DNA of 64,000 nucleotides from assembly GCA_035524795.1 (NCBI GenBank), contig DATKOF010000014.1, positions 1 through 64,000 of the forward strand. Reading direction: 5' to 3'. Position 1 is the first letter of the stretch. Each line of letters opens with the position of its first letter. Both the position numbers and the translations under genes were made by a program. Under the pieces are notes generated by a model, which worked only from the letters and a program-made list of their open reading frames with translations, searched no databases and was not told where the DNA came from. Of this stretch, positions 42,469 to 52,788 are shown one piece after another. This stretch comes from DATKOF01 sp035524795. GTDB lineage: Bacteria; Pseudomonadota; Gammaproteobacteria; Burkholderiales; SG8-41.

Positions 42469-45400
42469 TTACTGGCAGTCGCCCCCCAGACAGAACACCT
42501 GGACCGTGATGATCGGCGGGAAGCTGTTTTTAAGATTGGCGCTGTCGGAAAGGCTGCGCGTCATCTGGTCAGAGGCGTTCTTGGCCGCATCGCCGAGGCC
42601 GCTGACGCCGGACAGCGCGCCGGCCAAGGCGCCGGTATCGACCGTCGGCACACCGGTCGCGGTGCCACCAACGCTGATATTGCTGGCATTGACCACCCGT
42701 AGCGCGGCAATATTGAGATTGCCCGCCACGCGAAGGCCGGCTTCGCCGGCGTTGACGTCCCCGTTGGGAGCGATCAGATTGACCAGACCGGGAGTAATGC
42801 CGGCTACCGTCAGCAATTGGCCGATACCGCTGCCGCTGACCGAACCGCCGGCATTGACGAAAACATTGCCTGAATTGTCGGTCAGGATGATCGGCGGCGG
42901 CGCGGCGGAAGCGGTCTTGGCGCCTTTGCCCGCGTCAATATCACCATCAGACGCCCACAAGATGATGTCGCCGCCCTGCAGAGTAAGGATGCGCGATTGG
43001 TTGACCGTGAAATCTTCCTTGGCAAAACCATGGACCGCACCTTGGGCCAGAATCAGAATGCCAAGTTTGCCTGCCGCTGGAATGGTTGTTGTCAAACCTA
43101 CCGGATTATTGCTGTTGGTCTTCAGCGCATTCAGCTCTGAGGGAGGATTGGCCAGGCCAACCACCACCGAACCGCCGGGCGCCAGCAGGTCGACGTCGCC
43201 ACCCTGCTCGGTTTTAAGCTGGCTGAAAAACATATTGATGTCGCCCTGATAGTCCGCGCCGGGGAATAACGTCGCAATCGCCTGATAGCCGCGGCTGTAA
43301 TCGGTACCCTGTTTATTGTGATCGATGCCGGTCTGGTTCAATTCGGCGTACAGCACTTGGGCGATGAACAGCAGTTGCTGTTTTTTCGACAATGCCAGAA
43401 AATCAGTCAGCGCCTCGCCGTCGGTGAGGCTGAGTCCGGTGATCCCATCCATGTACGTGGTTAGTTCCGCCGCATACAGATGCGGCGCCGATCCGGCGCT
43501 GCCGGTGATATAGCGCGCGATGAAATCTTGGTAATCGGGATCGCGCAACGTGCCATCCGGATTGATACCAACGCCGGCGGCAGCCACTATGGTCGCACCA
43601 CCCGCAGGCAGCCGTGGATCGTCCTCGTTGCCGCGGGTTACGACGCCGATACTGTTGCCAAGATCGATATTGCGGCCGGCCACCAGCTGAACCTGTCCTG
43701 GACCACCGACAGTGATTGTCCCGTCGTTTTCCACCAGCTGGTTGGTGATACTGTCGCGGGCGGTCGTGTAAATGATGTCGCGGCCGGCATAAAAACTGGT
43801 CACGTCATCGTTACTCAGGTTCTTTCCGTGATATTGAAGATTGCTGATGTCCTCGCCGGCATAAAGTTCGGCTTCCTTTGGAAACGTGATCGAGTTTCCT
43901 CCCGTTGTGCCGCTGATGGAGCCGGCAAGCGCCACGATGCGGATCGGCTGATCATCGTCTTCATGTAATGGAGTCGCCGGAAGGGAGGCTACGCCTACGT
44001 CCGGACTGGTGGATGTCGTCATGCTCGCACCAGGCAGAAGCGGGTTCGCCACTGCTGCAGGATTGGCTTCACTCACATTCAACGAGCCTTGAATATTGAC
44101 ATTGTTCGCCGCCAACAATGAAAGGTTGCCGCCTGCCGCCGGATATAAGGTGAGATTATTGATGTTGATATCGCCCTGCATTGCGACCGCATTCAATGTC
44201 GGCGGATACGTCAGAAGATCCGCGCTGTTGTACTGTGCCCGGCTGGAAAACGTAGCATTGGTCAGTGCCGGCACCGCGCTGGTTATTGCGGAAATGTTGT
44301 CGTCGAAGACCAGATCACCCGCCGTGCTGGTGAGCGAGACCGAATCATTCGGAGAATAGGTATAGAAAAAGCTTCTGACTATGGAAGCAACGGCACAATT
44401 GGCCGCAGTGCAACCACTCTGCGGAAGGACGAAAGGATTGAACACGGTTTCGATCGTCAGATCATCACGGGCACTCAAACTCAAATCGCCGCTGGCCAGA
44501 GCCAGAATCGGATAGGCTGGCGCAGAACCGGTTTTAGTGATCGCACCGCCGGCATTGATGTTGGCGTCACCATGATCGACATAGAACACGCCGCTATTGA
44601 TGTTCCTTCCCGCGACCACGTTGAGATTTCCGCCGCCCTCGGTATGCAGATTGGCCGGATTTGGAACCGTGCCAACGGCGCCGGTCAACCAGCCGGTAGT
44701 CGGAACCATCACTGAGAGATTGTTGATATCGCGGCCTGCGTCAATCGTGATATCGCCGCCCCCCAACGTGGCGACGCCTTCCTGAAACTGATCGATTGCG
44801 ATGCCCCAGGATGTGTCGCGTACGATAAGGCCGTTGGTGACAGTGCCCTGCCTCACCAGCCAGTTGGAAATCAGTTGATTGGAGGCGGCACCGTTTACGT
44901 CGCGACCGGCGCTGATCGTGATGTCGCCGCCGTCATCCGGATAGACTACTGGCTGCCGCGTCACGGCACTGAGGCCGTCATAAAGCGCGGGAATGCCGGT
45001 CGGTGTGGTAGGGATGCCGGCGGTGTAGACAACCGAAGTCTGTGCGGTCAGTTTGAAGTCGCGTGCAGCGGCGATGTCGATGCTTCCGGTGCCGGTGCGC
45101 ACCACTTTCGCAGATGCAACGACGACATCGCCATTGGTAGTAGCCGCAGCCGGCGCCTTCACTGTCATCGGATCGGCCGCGGTCAGGTCGGCGCCGCCGA
45201 CCAGCAGGTACGACCAGGATTCGGTATTCTGCAGCGCGCTGGTCGCTGCGGTACCATTGAAGCCGTCGGTCAGGTTGTTGTTGAGGTTGAGATTGCCCGC
45301 GGCGCGCAGCGTCAGATAGCCAGGCTCAACGCTGCTGCTGCCGTTGGTATAGCGCCATACCGAACCGGCACAACCGGCACCGGTGCCGCAGAAATTCCAG

Positions 45401-48400
45401 TCCGCAGACAGCGCCAGATCGCCGCTGCTGTCGATTTCCACTCCGGGCCGCACATGATAGACGCTGTTGCCGCTGATGCCGAGCCGCGATTTGATCGCGT
45501 TGACATTGGCTGTCGTCATGTAGTTCGTCGCATCGCTCTGTATCGTGGCGGTCAGCGCCGATGTCGTGGTGCCGGTGTAGGTTTTGAACGCTTCGATATC
45601 CACTTCGCTTGCGCCGGCGATCTTGCCTGCCAGAGATGAACCGATGTTGACATCGGTACCGTTGCGCTGCGCGCGCAGCAGCACAGTGCCGCCGCTGCCG
45701 CTCGCGCCGCCCGCAACGTTGATGCTTCCCCCGACATTGATGACGCCGCCGGTACTCGACTCGCCAAGCGTCACGCTGCCGCCGTTGCCGGTAGACGAGA
45801 TGGCTGCGGCATTGATGGTTCCATTCAACGTCAGATTGTTTTGCGCCCACAACGCCACCGTTCCGCCGTCATCACCATTCGCATCAATCGCGCCATTGAC
45901 GGTGATGCTGCCGCTGTCGGCTTCCAGCGTGTAATCGGCAGCATTGACGACATCAGACGATGCGATCGTCACGCTCCCACTGCGCGCGCGCAGTGTCTGT
46001 TGTGCGCTGAAATTGCCCGCGTTCAGGCTGGCATTGAGCGTGGAAAAGTCAAGGCTGCCGGCATCCAGTGCGAAGCTGCCGCCGCGCTGTCCCGCCGCGG
46101 CGTTAGCCAATAAATTCCCATTCATCTGCAATGTGCCGTTGATTGCGCTGACATCAACGGTACCAGCGTCACCGCCACCGATATCGGCAACTGCGGAGCC
46201 GGACACGTCCACCGTCGCGCCGGACTGGATGTTGACGTTGCCGTGATCCGACGTCAGGTTGATCTGGCCAGCGGGAGCAAACGCATAGGCGTCGTAAAAT
46301 TCTTTTGAAACTCCGGTTGCGCTGGTCAGCGACCCATCTACCAGCGTCAGATCGCCGCTGGTCGCCTCCAGCGACAGAACACCGGCGGGCAGGTCGATGA
46401 ATCCACCCTGCACGACGCTGCTGCCGGAAATCGCCAGTTGCGCGCCGATGCCGTCCGCTGCGAGGTCGATGCCGCTGCCAGTCGCGGCGATCTGCACGTT
46501 GCCGCTCGCAATGATTTGCTGGTTGGCGCCGGTCGCGGCGCTGACCCGCGCCGCTTGCAGGTTCAGGTTACCCGCAACGTTCAGCGTGCCGCTGCTCTGC
46601 CCCTGAATGTCGCGGGCTGCATCCAGATTGACCGTGCTGAATCCGGCGATCGTATTGGCACCTGCGGCAATGGCGATCGTCCCTGAATTCTGCGTGCCAT
46701 TATTGAGTGCCACCAAGGTGATCTGGCCAGTGCCGTCCGGGGTCGAGGTATAAGTCGCGTTGTTGATGTTGGACAAATTGATGTTGCCGGCGGTGATTGT
46801 TTTGTCCTGCGTCCCGTGACCGACCAGCGCGCCGGCATCGAGTATGACGCTGGCCAGCAGCGGCCGGCCATTGCCGTCGATCTCTCCCAGGCTGGTTCCA
46901 TCATAGATATCCACGCTGCTGTAGCTGCTGAGCTTCAGGTCAGTCAGCCCTCGCAACTGGGCGAGCAGTCCGGAAGTGATATTGAGACCGGTGGTCCCGT
47001 TAGGTACGTTGCCGAGGTTGATCCGGCTCGCTGAAAAATCGACCGCACCGGCGTCGACCTGTGTGGTCGACGCAATGATAGTGTTCACCGCGCCGTCGAA
47101 GATAATGCTGTTGCCGCTGATGCTTGCGTTGTCGCCGACTTGCAGCAGCCCCTGAGTGAAAGGTCCGCCGGAACGCGTCAGCGCCGCCTGCGGGCCGCTG
47201 GCGACGCGCAACAATGCGCCGTTGCCGCTGACAAGCAGGTTCTCGCCCGAACTCGACGATGCCCCTGCCCCCTCGATAGCGCTACCGGGATCGAGAATCA
47301 CCTGATTGCCGGCGGCAAGGATGATCTCCGGCGCAACGAGTGGATTACCCGCGCTGTTGCTAAGTTCCACCGTGTTGGCCCCGGTCCCGAGCGCGTCGCC
47401 CGACGCGGTGACCGTAAACGTGGCGCCCAGCACCAGGGTTTCTGCGCCTAACTGATTGAGGGAGACCACCGGAATCTGCAATGCACCGGTCGGTGCGCCT
47501 ATCTGATCGACAACGTCGATATCGGGCGCGCTGATGGAAACGACACCGCCGCGGCCTTGTTGAGCGCTGTCTGCGCCGAAAACAAAATCACCGTTGAGCA
47601 GCAGCGATGTCGTTGCTGCCAGTTGCAATTGGCCCGCATCCGCCGGCAGCCGTGGCACGGCAGTGTCATTTTCCAGCGCCTGGGCCGGGAAGAACGAATT
47701 CGCGTAGCTGTCGGCATATTCGGAATCGGCACGCACCAGATTGCCCGGCGTTACCAGGAACCCGGAAGTGCGCGTGTCGCGAATGTCGGTACCCGCGACA
47801 TTCCGATAGCCGCTGACGATCATCGAACCGTCGCGCTGCTTGACCGCCGTGCCAAGCGCGATATCGGTATAACCGCTGACCGCCTGGATCGAATAGGCGC
47901 CCGGCAGCAGCGCATAGCGCGCCGGCAGCAGTGTATACATGCCGGCGGCCAGTCCGGGCACTCCCGAAAGATAAATGCTGTCGCCAACCTTGAGCGTGGA
48001 ACCGAGATCGTATTGCTGGTCGAGCGGCGCCGGCGCGGCGCCGAGGCTCGGCAGAATCGCAAAAGTACCGGCGGAAGCAAGCACGTCTTTTGAGCCGCCG
48101 GTGCCGGCGATGAATTCATAAGCATAGAGATCACCGCCACCGGACAGATCCGCCACCGCGCCAGCTTTGACGTTGACATTCGCGGCATTCAATGCGATTT
48201 GTTTTGACGGCGGTGCATTGATGGTTTCGGTCGTCCCGTTGATGTTGAGTTGATAAACCCAGTCCTGGCCATTCTGGGTCGCCCCGAAGGGAATCACCAG
48301 ACCGTCTGCGGATACCGAAGTCAGGCTGCCGGGTTCAAGCGTCACACTGCCGGCGCCGTTCAGCGTGATCTGGCCAAACGGCGCGCGCAACGTGCCATTC

Positions 48401-51400
48401 TGGTCGATATTCGAGGCGTTGATAGTCAGACTGCCGCCCGCGGACAGCGGAGTTGCAGCGTTGCCATTGGCGAGAATCGTCACATTGCCCGGCGCATAAG
48501 TGGTTACAGAGCCGTCGGGGTTTGTGGTCGGATTGATGGTGAATTGAGCGAGCGTCGTTGGATAGATTTGCGCGGCCTGCAGCGTCAGATTGGCAGTGGT
48601 GGCAAGCGAGCCGCTGAAGTCAGTACCATAACCGGAAGTTGCCGGCAGCTCGCTGTAAGTCAGGCGGATGTCGCCGCTGCTCGTAAAATCGGCGCTACCG
48701 AAACCGCTCAGCACGCTGTTGCCGCGGATATCGATCAATTGCGCACTGACATCCAATACGGCGTTGCCGCTGCCCGGCGTGCGAATCGTCTGACTCGGCG
48801 TCCCGGCGGTCAGGCCGGCGATGCCATTGGCGATCAATCCCGGCTGATTCAGCCCGTTGCTGTTGCCGAGCGCAACGTACGGCGCGGCGATGGCGGCAGT
48901 CACTCCGGCGTTACTTGCCAGCGCCGGCGCATCGAGGATAATGCTGCGCCGCGCTCCCAGTGTAAGGGAGTCGTTCAGCGTAATGATGTCGGTACTGATC
49001 AGGGTCAAACTGTCGAATCCACCAGCCGCGAAACCGGGAATGCTGACCTCAGCGACGCCATTGCTGGGCGTGCTGGAAAATGTTGATGCGTCTGCCGAGG
49101 TAACGATCAGGTCGCGATCACCGGTCGGATACAGGGTCAGGCCGCTGCCGAGATAATCGGGATCGTTGGGACTATAGGGCGAGGCGCGGTTGTAGAGATC
49201 GAGGCCAATGGTCAGGCTGCCGCCCGCGGCGCCGTTGACCGGCGCCGCGCGGCCGATCATGCTGCCCTTGAGCACCATGCCTTCACGTGCATGGATACTG
49301 ATCGCGCCGGCGTTGCCGGCCACCGTCGTCGGGGTAACCGAGGTGCCGCCGGCATCGACGGAAAGGACATCCACACTTGCACTGACGCCGGATACATCCA
49401 TCACCGATCCTGCTTCGGTAACCACATAGCCCTTGGTCGCATTGATACTGATCTGCCCGGCATCGAGCACCTTGCCTGCGTTCAGGCCGCGGCTATCGAC
49501 CGACACCTCGGCATAACCTGTCGCCAGCAAGCGAGCCTGGGCACCGATGGTCAGTGCCTGATTCGGGAGATAGCCTTCGCTATCGCTGCTTCCTCCCCCG
49601 ATAACCACCGACGGAGCAACATTCAGCCCGATTTTCCCCGCCGGGGCATCGATGGTTCCATTTATCGTCAGGTCTTCGCGTGCGGAAAGCGTGACCGAGG
49701 CACCGGGATCGGTAATGATCGCGGAACCGGCAGCCATATTCAGGTCGCCGAGGCCGGCAACCACCACGCCACCGATATTGGCGGTCGTGGTCGCAAAACT
49801 GACATTGGCCGGCGCGCGCACCGCCTGCCCCGACGCTGCCGAGTATATCGGCAGCGTCGTGATGCTCGAAAATCCGAACAGATCGCCACCAGTCGGCTGC
49901 GTAAGAAAACTCGAATCCAGCAGCAAGGTCTGCATCACCGGCGCTATCGTCGTCCCGGAGGAAATCAGCAGGCCATTCTGGCCGGTGATACTGAACGATC
50001 CGAATCCGCCTTGCGTGAAAAAACTCGGCGTCAGATACAGTTCGCCGGCGGCGCCGGAAGGGCTGCCGCCAATGGTCGCCGTGGTGGCGCTGATCGAGAG
50101 CGCTCCGCCTTGAGCGAATGCATAGCTTCGCACCATGCCGCCGAGTTGCACCGAACCATTCAGGCTGGTCGGGCTGGTTGTGGCAAACGGGTTGCCCTGA
50201 TTAGCGGCAAGTGCAATGCTGCCGCCGCTTCCAGCCGTAAATTTTTGTGTACTCGATACCGCTCCGCCGCCGGATGCATCGATCAGGCTGCCGCTTCCCA
50301 GCAGCATGCTGCCCGAAGCATTGAGCGCAACATTGCCGCCGTTGATGAACAGCGGCGCTGTCGGTACGGCCAATGGATTCAGCAGCGTATCTTCGTAATC
50401 GTTGATCCATTCGCCGCTGGTCAGGATTTGCGCGCCGGCGCCGAGGATGATGTTGGCGGGCGCGCCGCTGTATTTGCTGGCCAATGCAACGCTGCCGGAC
50501 GGCGCGACGATGTTGCCGCCTATATTGATGGCGGAACCGAGCGTGACGCCGGTCAGGGCCGCGCCATTGCCTTCCAGATTCAGGGTGGTGCCGGCGGGGA
50601 CGGTGATTGCGCCGGTGCTATACAGTCCGAGGCGATCGAAGCCGCCCGCCGTCAACTGGCCGGGACTGATGGTCGCCTGGTTTTTCTGCGCGTCGGTCAG
50701 CGTGCTGTTCTGGTCGAAATCAGCGGACAGAAAATCGATGTCATCCGATAGCAAGATGGATGGAGCACGAAAATCCGGCTGGAACAGTCCGCTGACTCCG
50801 ACCTGCGAGGCGTCGCCGATATTGAGCAGACCGCCGAGCGGCAGCGTGCTGGTGGTGCGTTGATAAGGTCCTGCGATCGTGCCGGCCAGCAGCGTACCCT
50901 GCTCAATGACATGCGGTGCGATCAGATTGATCGTGCCCGCCGACGCGCCCTGCAGATAACCGGGCAGATAAGTCCCGTTCTTGCTGAACAGCAGATTCCA
51001 GGACTGGGTCACGCCCCATTTCGGATCGGTATAGGAATATTGATTGGCGAAACCGACATAGATCATGTCCTTGGGTGCGGTGCTCAGGTCATACACCTTG
51101 CCGTCGATGCCGAGCAGCTTGGTCGGATTGCCGTAGCCGGGCTGGTAGGCGACGCTGCCGCCGGAAACATTGAGCGTCGAGCCGCTGCGCAGAATCACGT
51201 CCCCTTCCGAATTCAGCGTGATGGTGCCGCCGGTCGTGGATTTTTCGGCGACGCCACGGCCGATATTGCTTGCAAACGGCGTCAGATCGAACAGCGCGGT
51301 GCCTTTGGTGATATCGACGACCACCGTCTGGCCGTGCAGGAACCCGGTCCGCAACAGCGGGTCGTCGGCCAGTTCATTCGCGGTCAGGTTCACCGAAACC

Positions 51401-52788
51401 AGATTGCGAGTCACCGGCACCGCCACGTTCTGGACGCCGGAGACATCGATCACGCTGCCGCTGTCGAGATAAATCCGGCTGCCGTCGACGGGGTTCGAGT
51501 GCCCGGCACCCGCTGGCTCGTTGAACTCGACGGTGGGATTGGCGGATGCCAGCAGGCTGACATTGCCGCTCGGCGCGATCACCTTCGCCGTGCCGAGCAG
51601 ATCAATACTGGATCCCACCAAACCGACCGCGGACGGCAGAAACTGCTGTGCGTCGGTCGCCGTGCCGGTATCCGCCGAGTCGGGCGTTACTTCGGTCACG
51701 CTGCCGGACGCCAGCGTCAGAGTACCACCGCTGGTCGGCTCCAGATTGCCGAAGCCCAATATCGAGGGATTGGCCGAGCCGGCCGCGTTGCTTCCCGCCA
51801 CCAGATAGATCGAGCCGTTGGCGCTGACCGAAGTCGTCGCGGCAATCATCCCCGACTGGTTGACCATCAGGCCGGTCAACGTCACGTTGCCGTGTTGCGC
51901 GATGATCTGACCGCCGTTACAGGCATTGGCGGCGCAGCCGGTCGCGGCGGTATTGGTCGAGGTGCCGGTCGCATCCACTTCGACCAGAATGCCGCGCAAC
52001 GCCGGATCCTGGCTCGCCGCCAGAAAGACTTGCGAACCGGCTGCGAGTATGGTCTGCCCGTCGGGCGTGGTAATGATGCCGTTATTGGCAACGTTCGGCG
52101 CCAGCAGCATGATTCGACCGCCGCTCGCCGCGTGCAGTTCGGCGCCGGCATTGACCACCACGTAACTCTGCGAATTCCCGCCACCGAGCGTGAACGCCGG
52201 CAGATAATTCGTGCCGTTATTCTGCTGGGTGCCTGACAGAATGCCGTTCGTGAACTGGCTGTCGGTGATGTTCAGCGTCGAAGCCGTCAATGCGCCGACA
52301 TTGACCTGCGCGCCGTTCGCAAAAATGATGCCGTTCTGGTTGATCAGATAAACCTGGCCATTCGCAGTCAGGCTGCCCGCAATCGTGGTCGGATTGGCGT
52401 CATAGATGCGATTCAGCGCCGCCGATGTCGCGCTCGGCTGCACGAACTGCACCGCGTAACCGGGATCGATATTGAAGCTCTGCCAGTTCAGGATCGCTCT
52501 GTCCGTGGTCTGATTGATGACCGCGGAATTGCCGGCGGTCGAATAGGTCGCCGCGCCGCTGGTGATGAACGACAGATTGGTCGCGCACGCTCCGGCGCAC
52601 GGCACCGGCAGCGGTCCGGCCGCAAACGCCGGCATTGCGAGCATCGCCGTGCATGCGGCGATGACGCCGGTGTGCAGCGGGCGCAGCCGCAATGCCTTGT
52701 GCTTCGCCCCGGCATGTCCGCGGTTCAGTCCGGGTTTTGCCTGAATCCTGAATCCTGAAGAATCCTGCATCCTGCACCTAGAATTCAT
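42469..52788 (-). CDS. Giant filamentous-haemagglutinin-like adhesin (TpsA, two-partner secretion)
   Basis: A 3439-residue exported exoprotein. A long signal region ends near AMPAFA (about 56). The TPS secretion domain (about 60-280) has NQTTDRAILNWQSFNIDPG, NPTTIAGSLTANGQVYLIN and NQNGIIFANGAQVNVGALTA, the FHA-type signatures. The rest is a very long beta-helix of Gly/Asn/Ser-rich repeats with ITVNG- and GNLNL-type turns. The last 11 residues, VQVFCLGGDCQ, contain two Cys (3433, 3438) like the C-terminal anchors of HMW-type adhesins. It would be exported by the TpsB encoded just upstream, whose stop it overlaps. ATG 52788 versus 52770 is undecided; heptamer repeats lie between and after them. 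Confidence 0.9.
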   Translation of the reverse strand: MNSRCRMQDSSGFRIQAKPGLNRGHAGAKHKALRLRPLHTGVIAACTAMLAMPAFAAGPLPVPCAGACATNLSFITSGAATYSTAGNSAVINQTTDRAILNWQSFNIDPGYAVQFVQPSATSAALNRIYDANPTTIAGSLTANGQVYLINQNGIIFANGAQVNVGALTASTLNITDSQFTNGILSGTQQNNGTNYLPAFTLGGGNSQSYVVVNAGAELHAASGGRIMLLAPNVANNGIITTPDGQTILAAGSQVFLAASQDPALRGILVEVDATGTSTNTAATGCAANACNGGQIIAQHGNVTLTGLMVNQSGMIAATTSVSANGSIYLVAGSNAAGSANPSILGFGNLEPTSGGTLTLASGSVTEVTPDSADTGTATDAQQFLPSAVGLVGSSIDLLGTAKVIAPSGNVSLLASANPTVEFNEPAGAGHSNPVDGSRIYLDSGSVIDVSGVQNVAVPVTRNLVSVNLTANELADDPLLRTGFLHGQTVVVDITKGTALFDLTPFASNIGRGVAEKSTTGGTITLNSEGDVILRSGSTLNVSGGSVAYQPGYGNPTKLLGIDGKVYDLSTAPKDMIYVGFANQYSYTDPKWGVTQSWNLLFSKNGTYLPGYLQGASAGTINLIAPHVIEQGTLLAGTIAGPYQRTTSTLPLGGLLNIGDASQVGVSGLFQPDFRAPSILLSDDIDFLSADFDQNSTLTDAQKNQATISPGQLTAGGFDRLGLYSTGAITVPAGTTLNLEGNGAALTGVTLGSAINIGGNIVAPSGSVALASKYSGAPANIILGAGAQILTSGEWINDYEDTLLNPLAVPTAPLFINGGNVALNASGSMLLGSGSLIDASGGGAVSSTQKFTAGSGGSIALAANQGNPFATTSPTSLNGSVQLGGMVRSYAFAQGGALSISATTATIGGSPSGAAGELYLTPSFFTQGGFGSFSITGQNGLLISSGTTIAPVMQTLLLDSSFLTQPTGGDLFGFSSITTLPIYSAASGQAVRAPANVSFATTTANIGGVVVAGLGDLNMAAGSAIITDPGASVTLSAREDLTINGTIDAPAGKIGLNVAPSVVIGGGSSDSEGYLPNQALTIGAQARLLATGYAEVSVDSRGLNAGKVLDAGQISINATKGYVVTEAGSVMDVSGVSASVDVLSVDAGGTSVTPTTVAGNAGAISIHAREGMVLKGSMIGRAAPVNGAAGGSLTIGLDLYNRASPYSPNDPDYLGSGLTLYPTGDRDLIVTSADASTFSSTPSNGVAEVSIPGFAAGGFDSLTLISTDIITLNDSLTLGARRSIILDAPALASNAGVTAAIAAPYVALGNSNGLNQPGLIANGIAGLTAGTPSQTIRTPGSGNAVLDVSAQLIDIRGNSVLSGFGSADFTSSGDIRLTYSELPATSGYGTDFSGSLATTANLTLQAAQIYPTTLAQFTINPTTNPDGSVTTYAPGNVTILANGNAATPLSAGGSLTINASNIDQNGTLRAPFGQITLNGAGSVTLEPGSLTSVSADGLVIPFGATQNGQDWVYQLNINGTTETINAPPSKQIALNAANVNVKAGAVADLSGGGDLYAYEFIAGTGGSKDVLASAGTFAILPSLGAAPAPLDQQYDLGSTLKVGDSIYLSGVPGLAAGMYTLLPARYALLPGAYSIQAVSGYTDIALGTAVKQRDGSMIVSGYRNVAGTDIRDTRTSGFLVTPGNLVRADSEYADSYANSFFPAQALENDTAVPRLPADAGQLQLAATTSLLLNGDFVFGADSAQQGRGGVVSISAPDIDVVDQIGAPTGALQIPVVSLNQLGAETLVLGATFTVTASGDALGTGANTVELSNSAGNPLVAPEIILAAGNQVILDPGSAIEGAGASSSSGENLLVSGNGALLRVASGPQAALTRSGGPFTQGLLQVGDNASISGNSIIFDGAVNTIIASTTQVDAGAVDFSASRINLGNVPNGTTGLNITSGLLAQLRGLTDLKLSSYSSVDIYDGTSLGEIDGNGRPLLASVILDAGALVGHGTQDKTITAGNINLSNINNATYTSTPDGTGQITLVALNNGTQNSGTIAIAAGANTIAGFSTVNLDAARDIQGQSSGTLNVAGNLNLQAARVSAATGANQQIIASGNVQIAATGSGIDLAADGIGAQLAISGSSVVQGGFIDLPAGVLSLEATSGDLTLVDGSLTSATGVSKEFYDAYAFAPAGQINLTSDHGNVNIQSGATVDVSGSAVADIGGGDAGTVDVSAINGTLQMNGNLLANAAAGQRGGSFALDAGSLDFSTLNASLNAGNFSAQQTLRARSGSVTIASSDVVNAADYTLEADSGSITVNGAIDANGDDGGTVALWAQNNLTLNGTINAAAISSTGNGGSVTLGESSTGGVINVGGSINVAGGASGSGGTVLLRAQRNGTDVNIGSSLAGKIAGASEVDIEAFKTYTGTTTSALTATIQSDATNYMTTANVNAIKSRLGISGNSVYHVRPGVEIDSSGDLALSADWNFCGTGAGCAGSVWRYTNGSSSVEPGYLTLRAAGNLNLNNNLTDGFNGTAATSALQNTESWSYLLVGGADLTAADPMTVKAPAAATTNGDVVVASAKVVRTGTGSIDIAAARDFKLTAQTSVVYTAGIPTTPTGIPALYDGLSAVTRQPVVYPDDGGDITISAGRDVNGAASNQLISNWLVRQGTVTNGLIVRDTSWGIAIDQFQEGVATLGGGDITIDAGRDINNLSVMVPTTGWLTGAVGTVPNPANLHTEGGGNLNVVAGRNINSGVFYVDHGDANINAGGAITKTGSAPAYPILALASGDLSLSARDDLTIETVFNPFVLPQSGCTAANCAVASIVRSFFYTYSPNDSVSLTSTAGDLVFDDNISAITSAVPALTNATFSSRAQYNSADLLTYPPTLNAVAMQGDININNLTLYPAAGGNLSLLAANNVNIQGSLNVSEANPAAVANPLLPGASMTTSTSPDVGVASLPATPLHEDDDQPIRIVALAGSISGTTGGNSITFPKEAELYAGEDISNLQYHGKNLSNDDVTSFYAGRDIIYTTARDSITNQLVENDGTITVGGPGQVQLVAGRNIDLGNSIGVVTRGNEDDPRLPAGGATIVAAAGVGINPDGTLRDPDYQDFIARYITGSAGSAPHLYAAELTTYMDGITGLSLTDGEALTDFLALSKKQQLLFIAQVLYAELNQTGIDHNKQGTDYSRGYQAIATLFPGADYQGDINMFFSQLKTEQGGDVDLLAPGGSVVVGLANPPSELNALKTNSNNPVGLTTTIPAAGKLGILILAQGAVHGFAKEDFTVNQSRILTLQGGDIILWASDGDIDAGKGAKTASAAPPPIILTDNSGNVFVNAGGSVSGSGIGQLLTVAGITPGLVNLIAPNGDVNAGEAGLRVAGNLNIAALRVVNASNISVGGTATGVPTVDTGALAGALSGVSGLGDAAKNASDQMTRSLSDSANLKNSFPPIITVQVFCLGGDCQ
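52740..52777 (-). repeat. Heptanucleotide repeats at the 5' end of tpsA
   Basis: Read on the plus strand the units are CCTGAAT, CCTGAAT, CCTGAAG, then three bases AAT, then CCTGCAT and CCTGCAC. These are five related 7-base units inside the first 17 codons of tpsA. Seven is not a multiple of three, so gain or loss of a unit would shift the frame. Only two adjacent units are identical, so slippage would be modest. Confidence 0.6.

Noticed and set aside
42469..52788. Internal frameshift or split in the giant adhesin gene
   Set aside because: The frame is open for 3439 codons with continuous repeat character and proper N- and C-terminal features, so there is no sign of a break.
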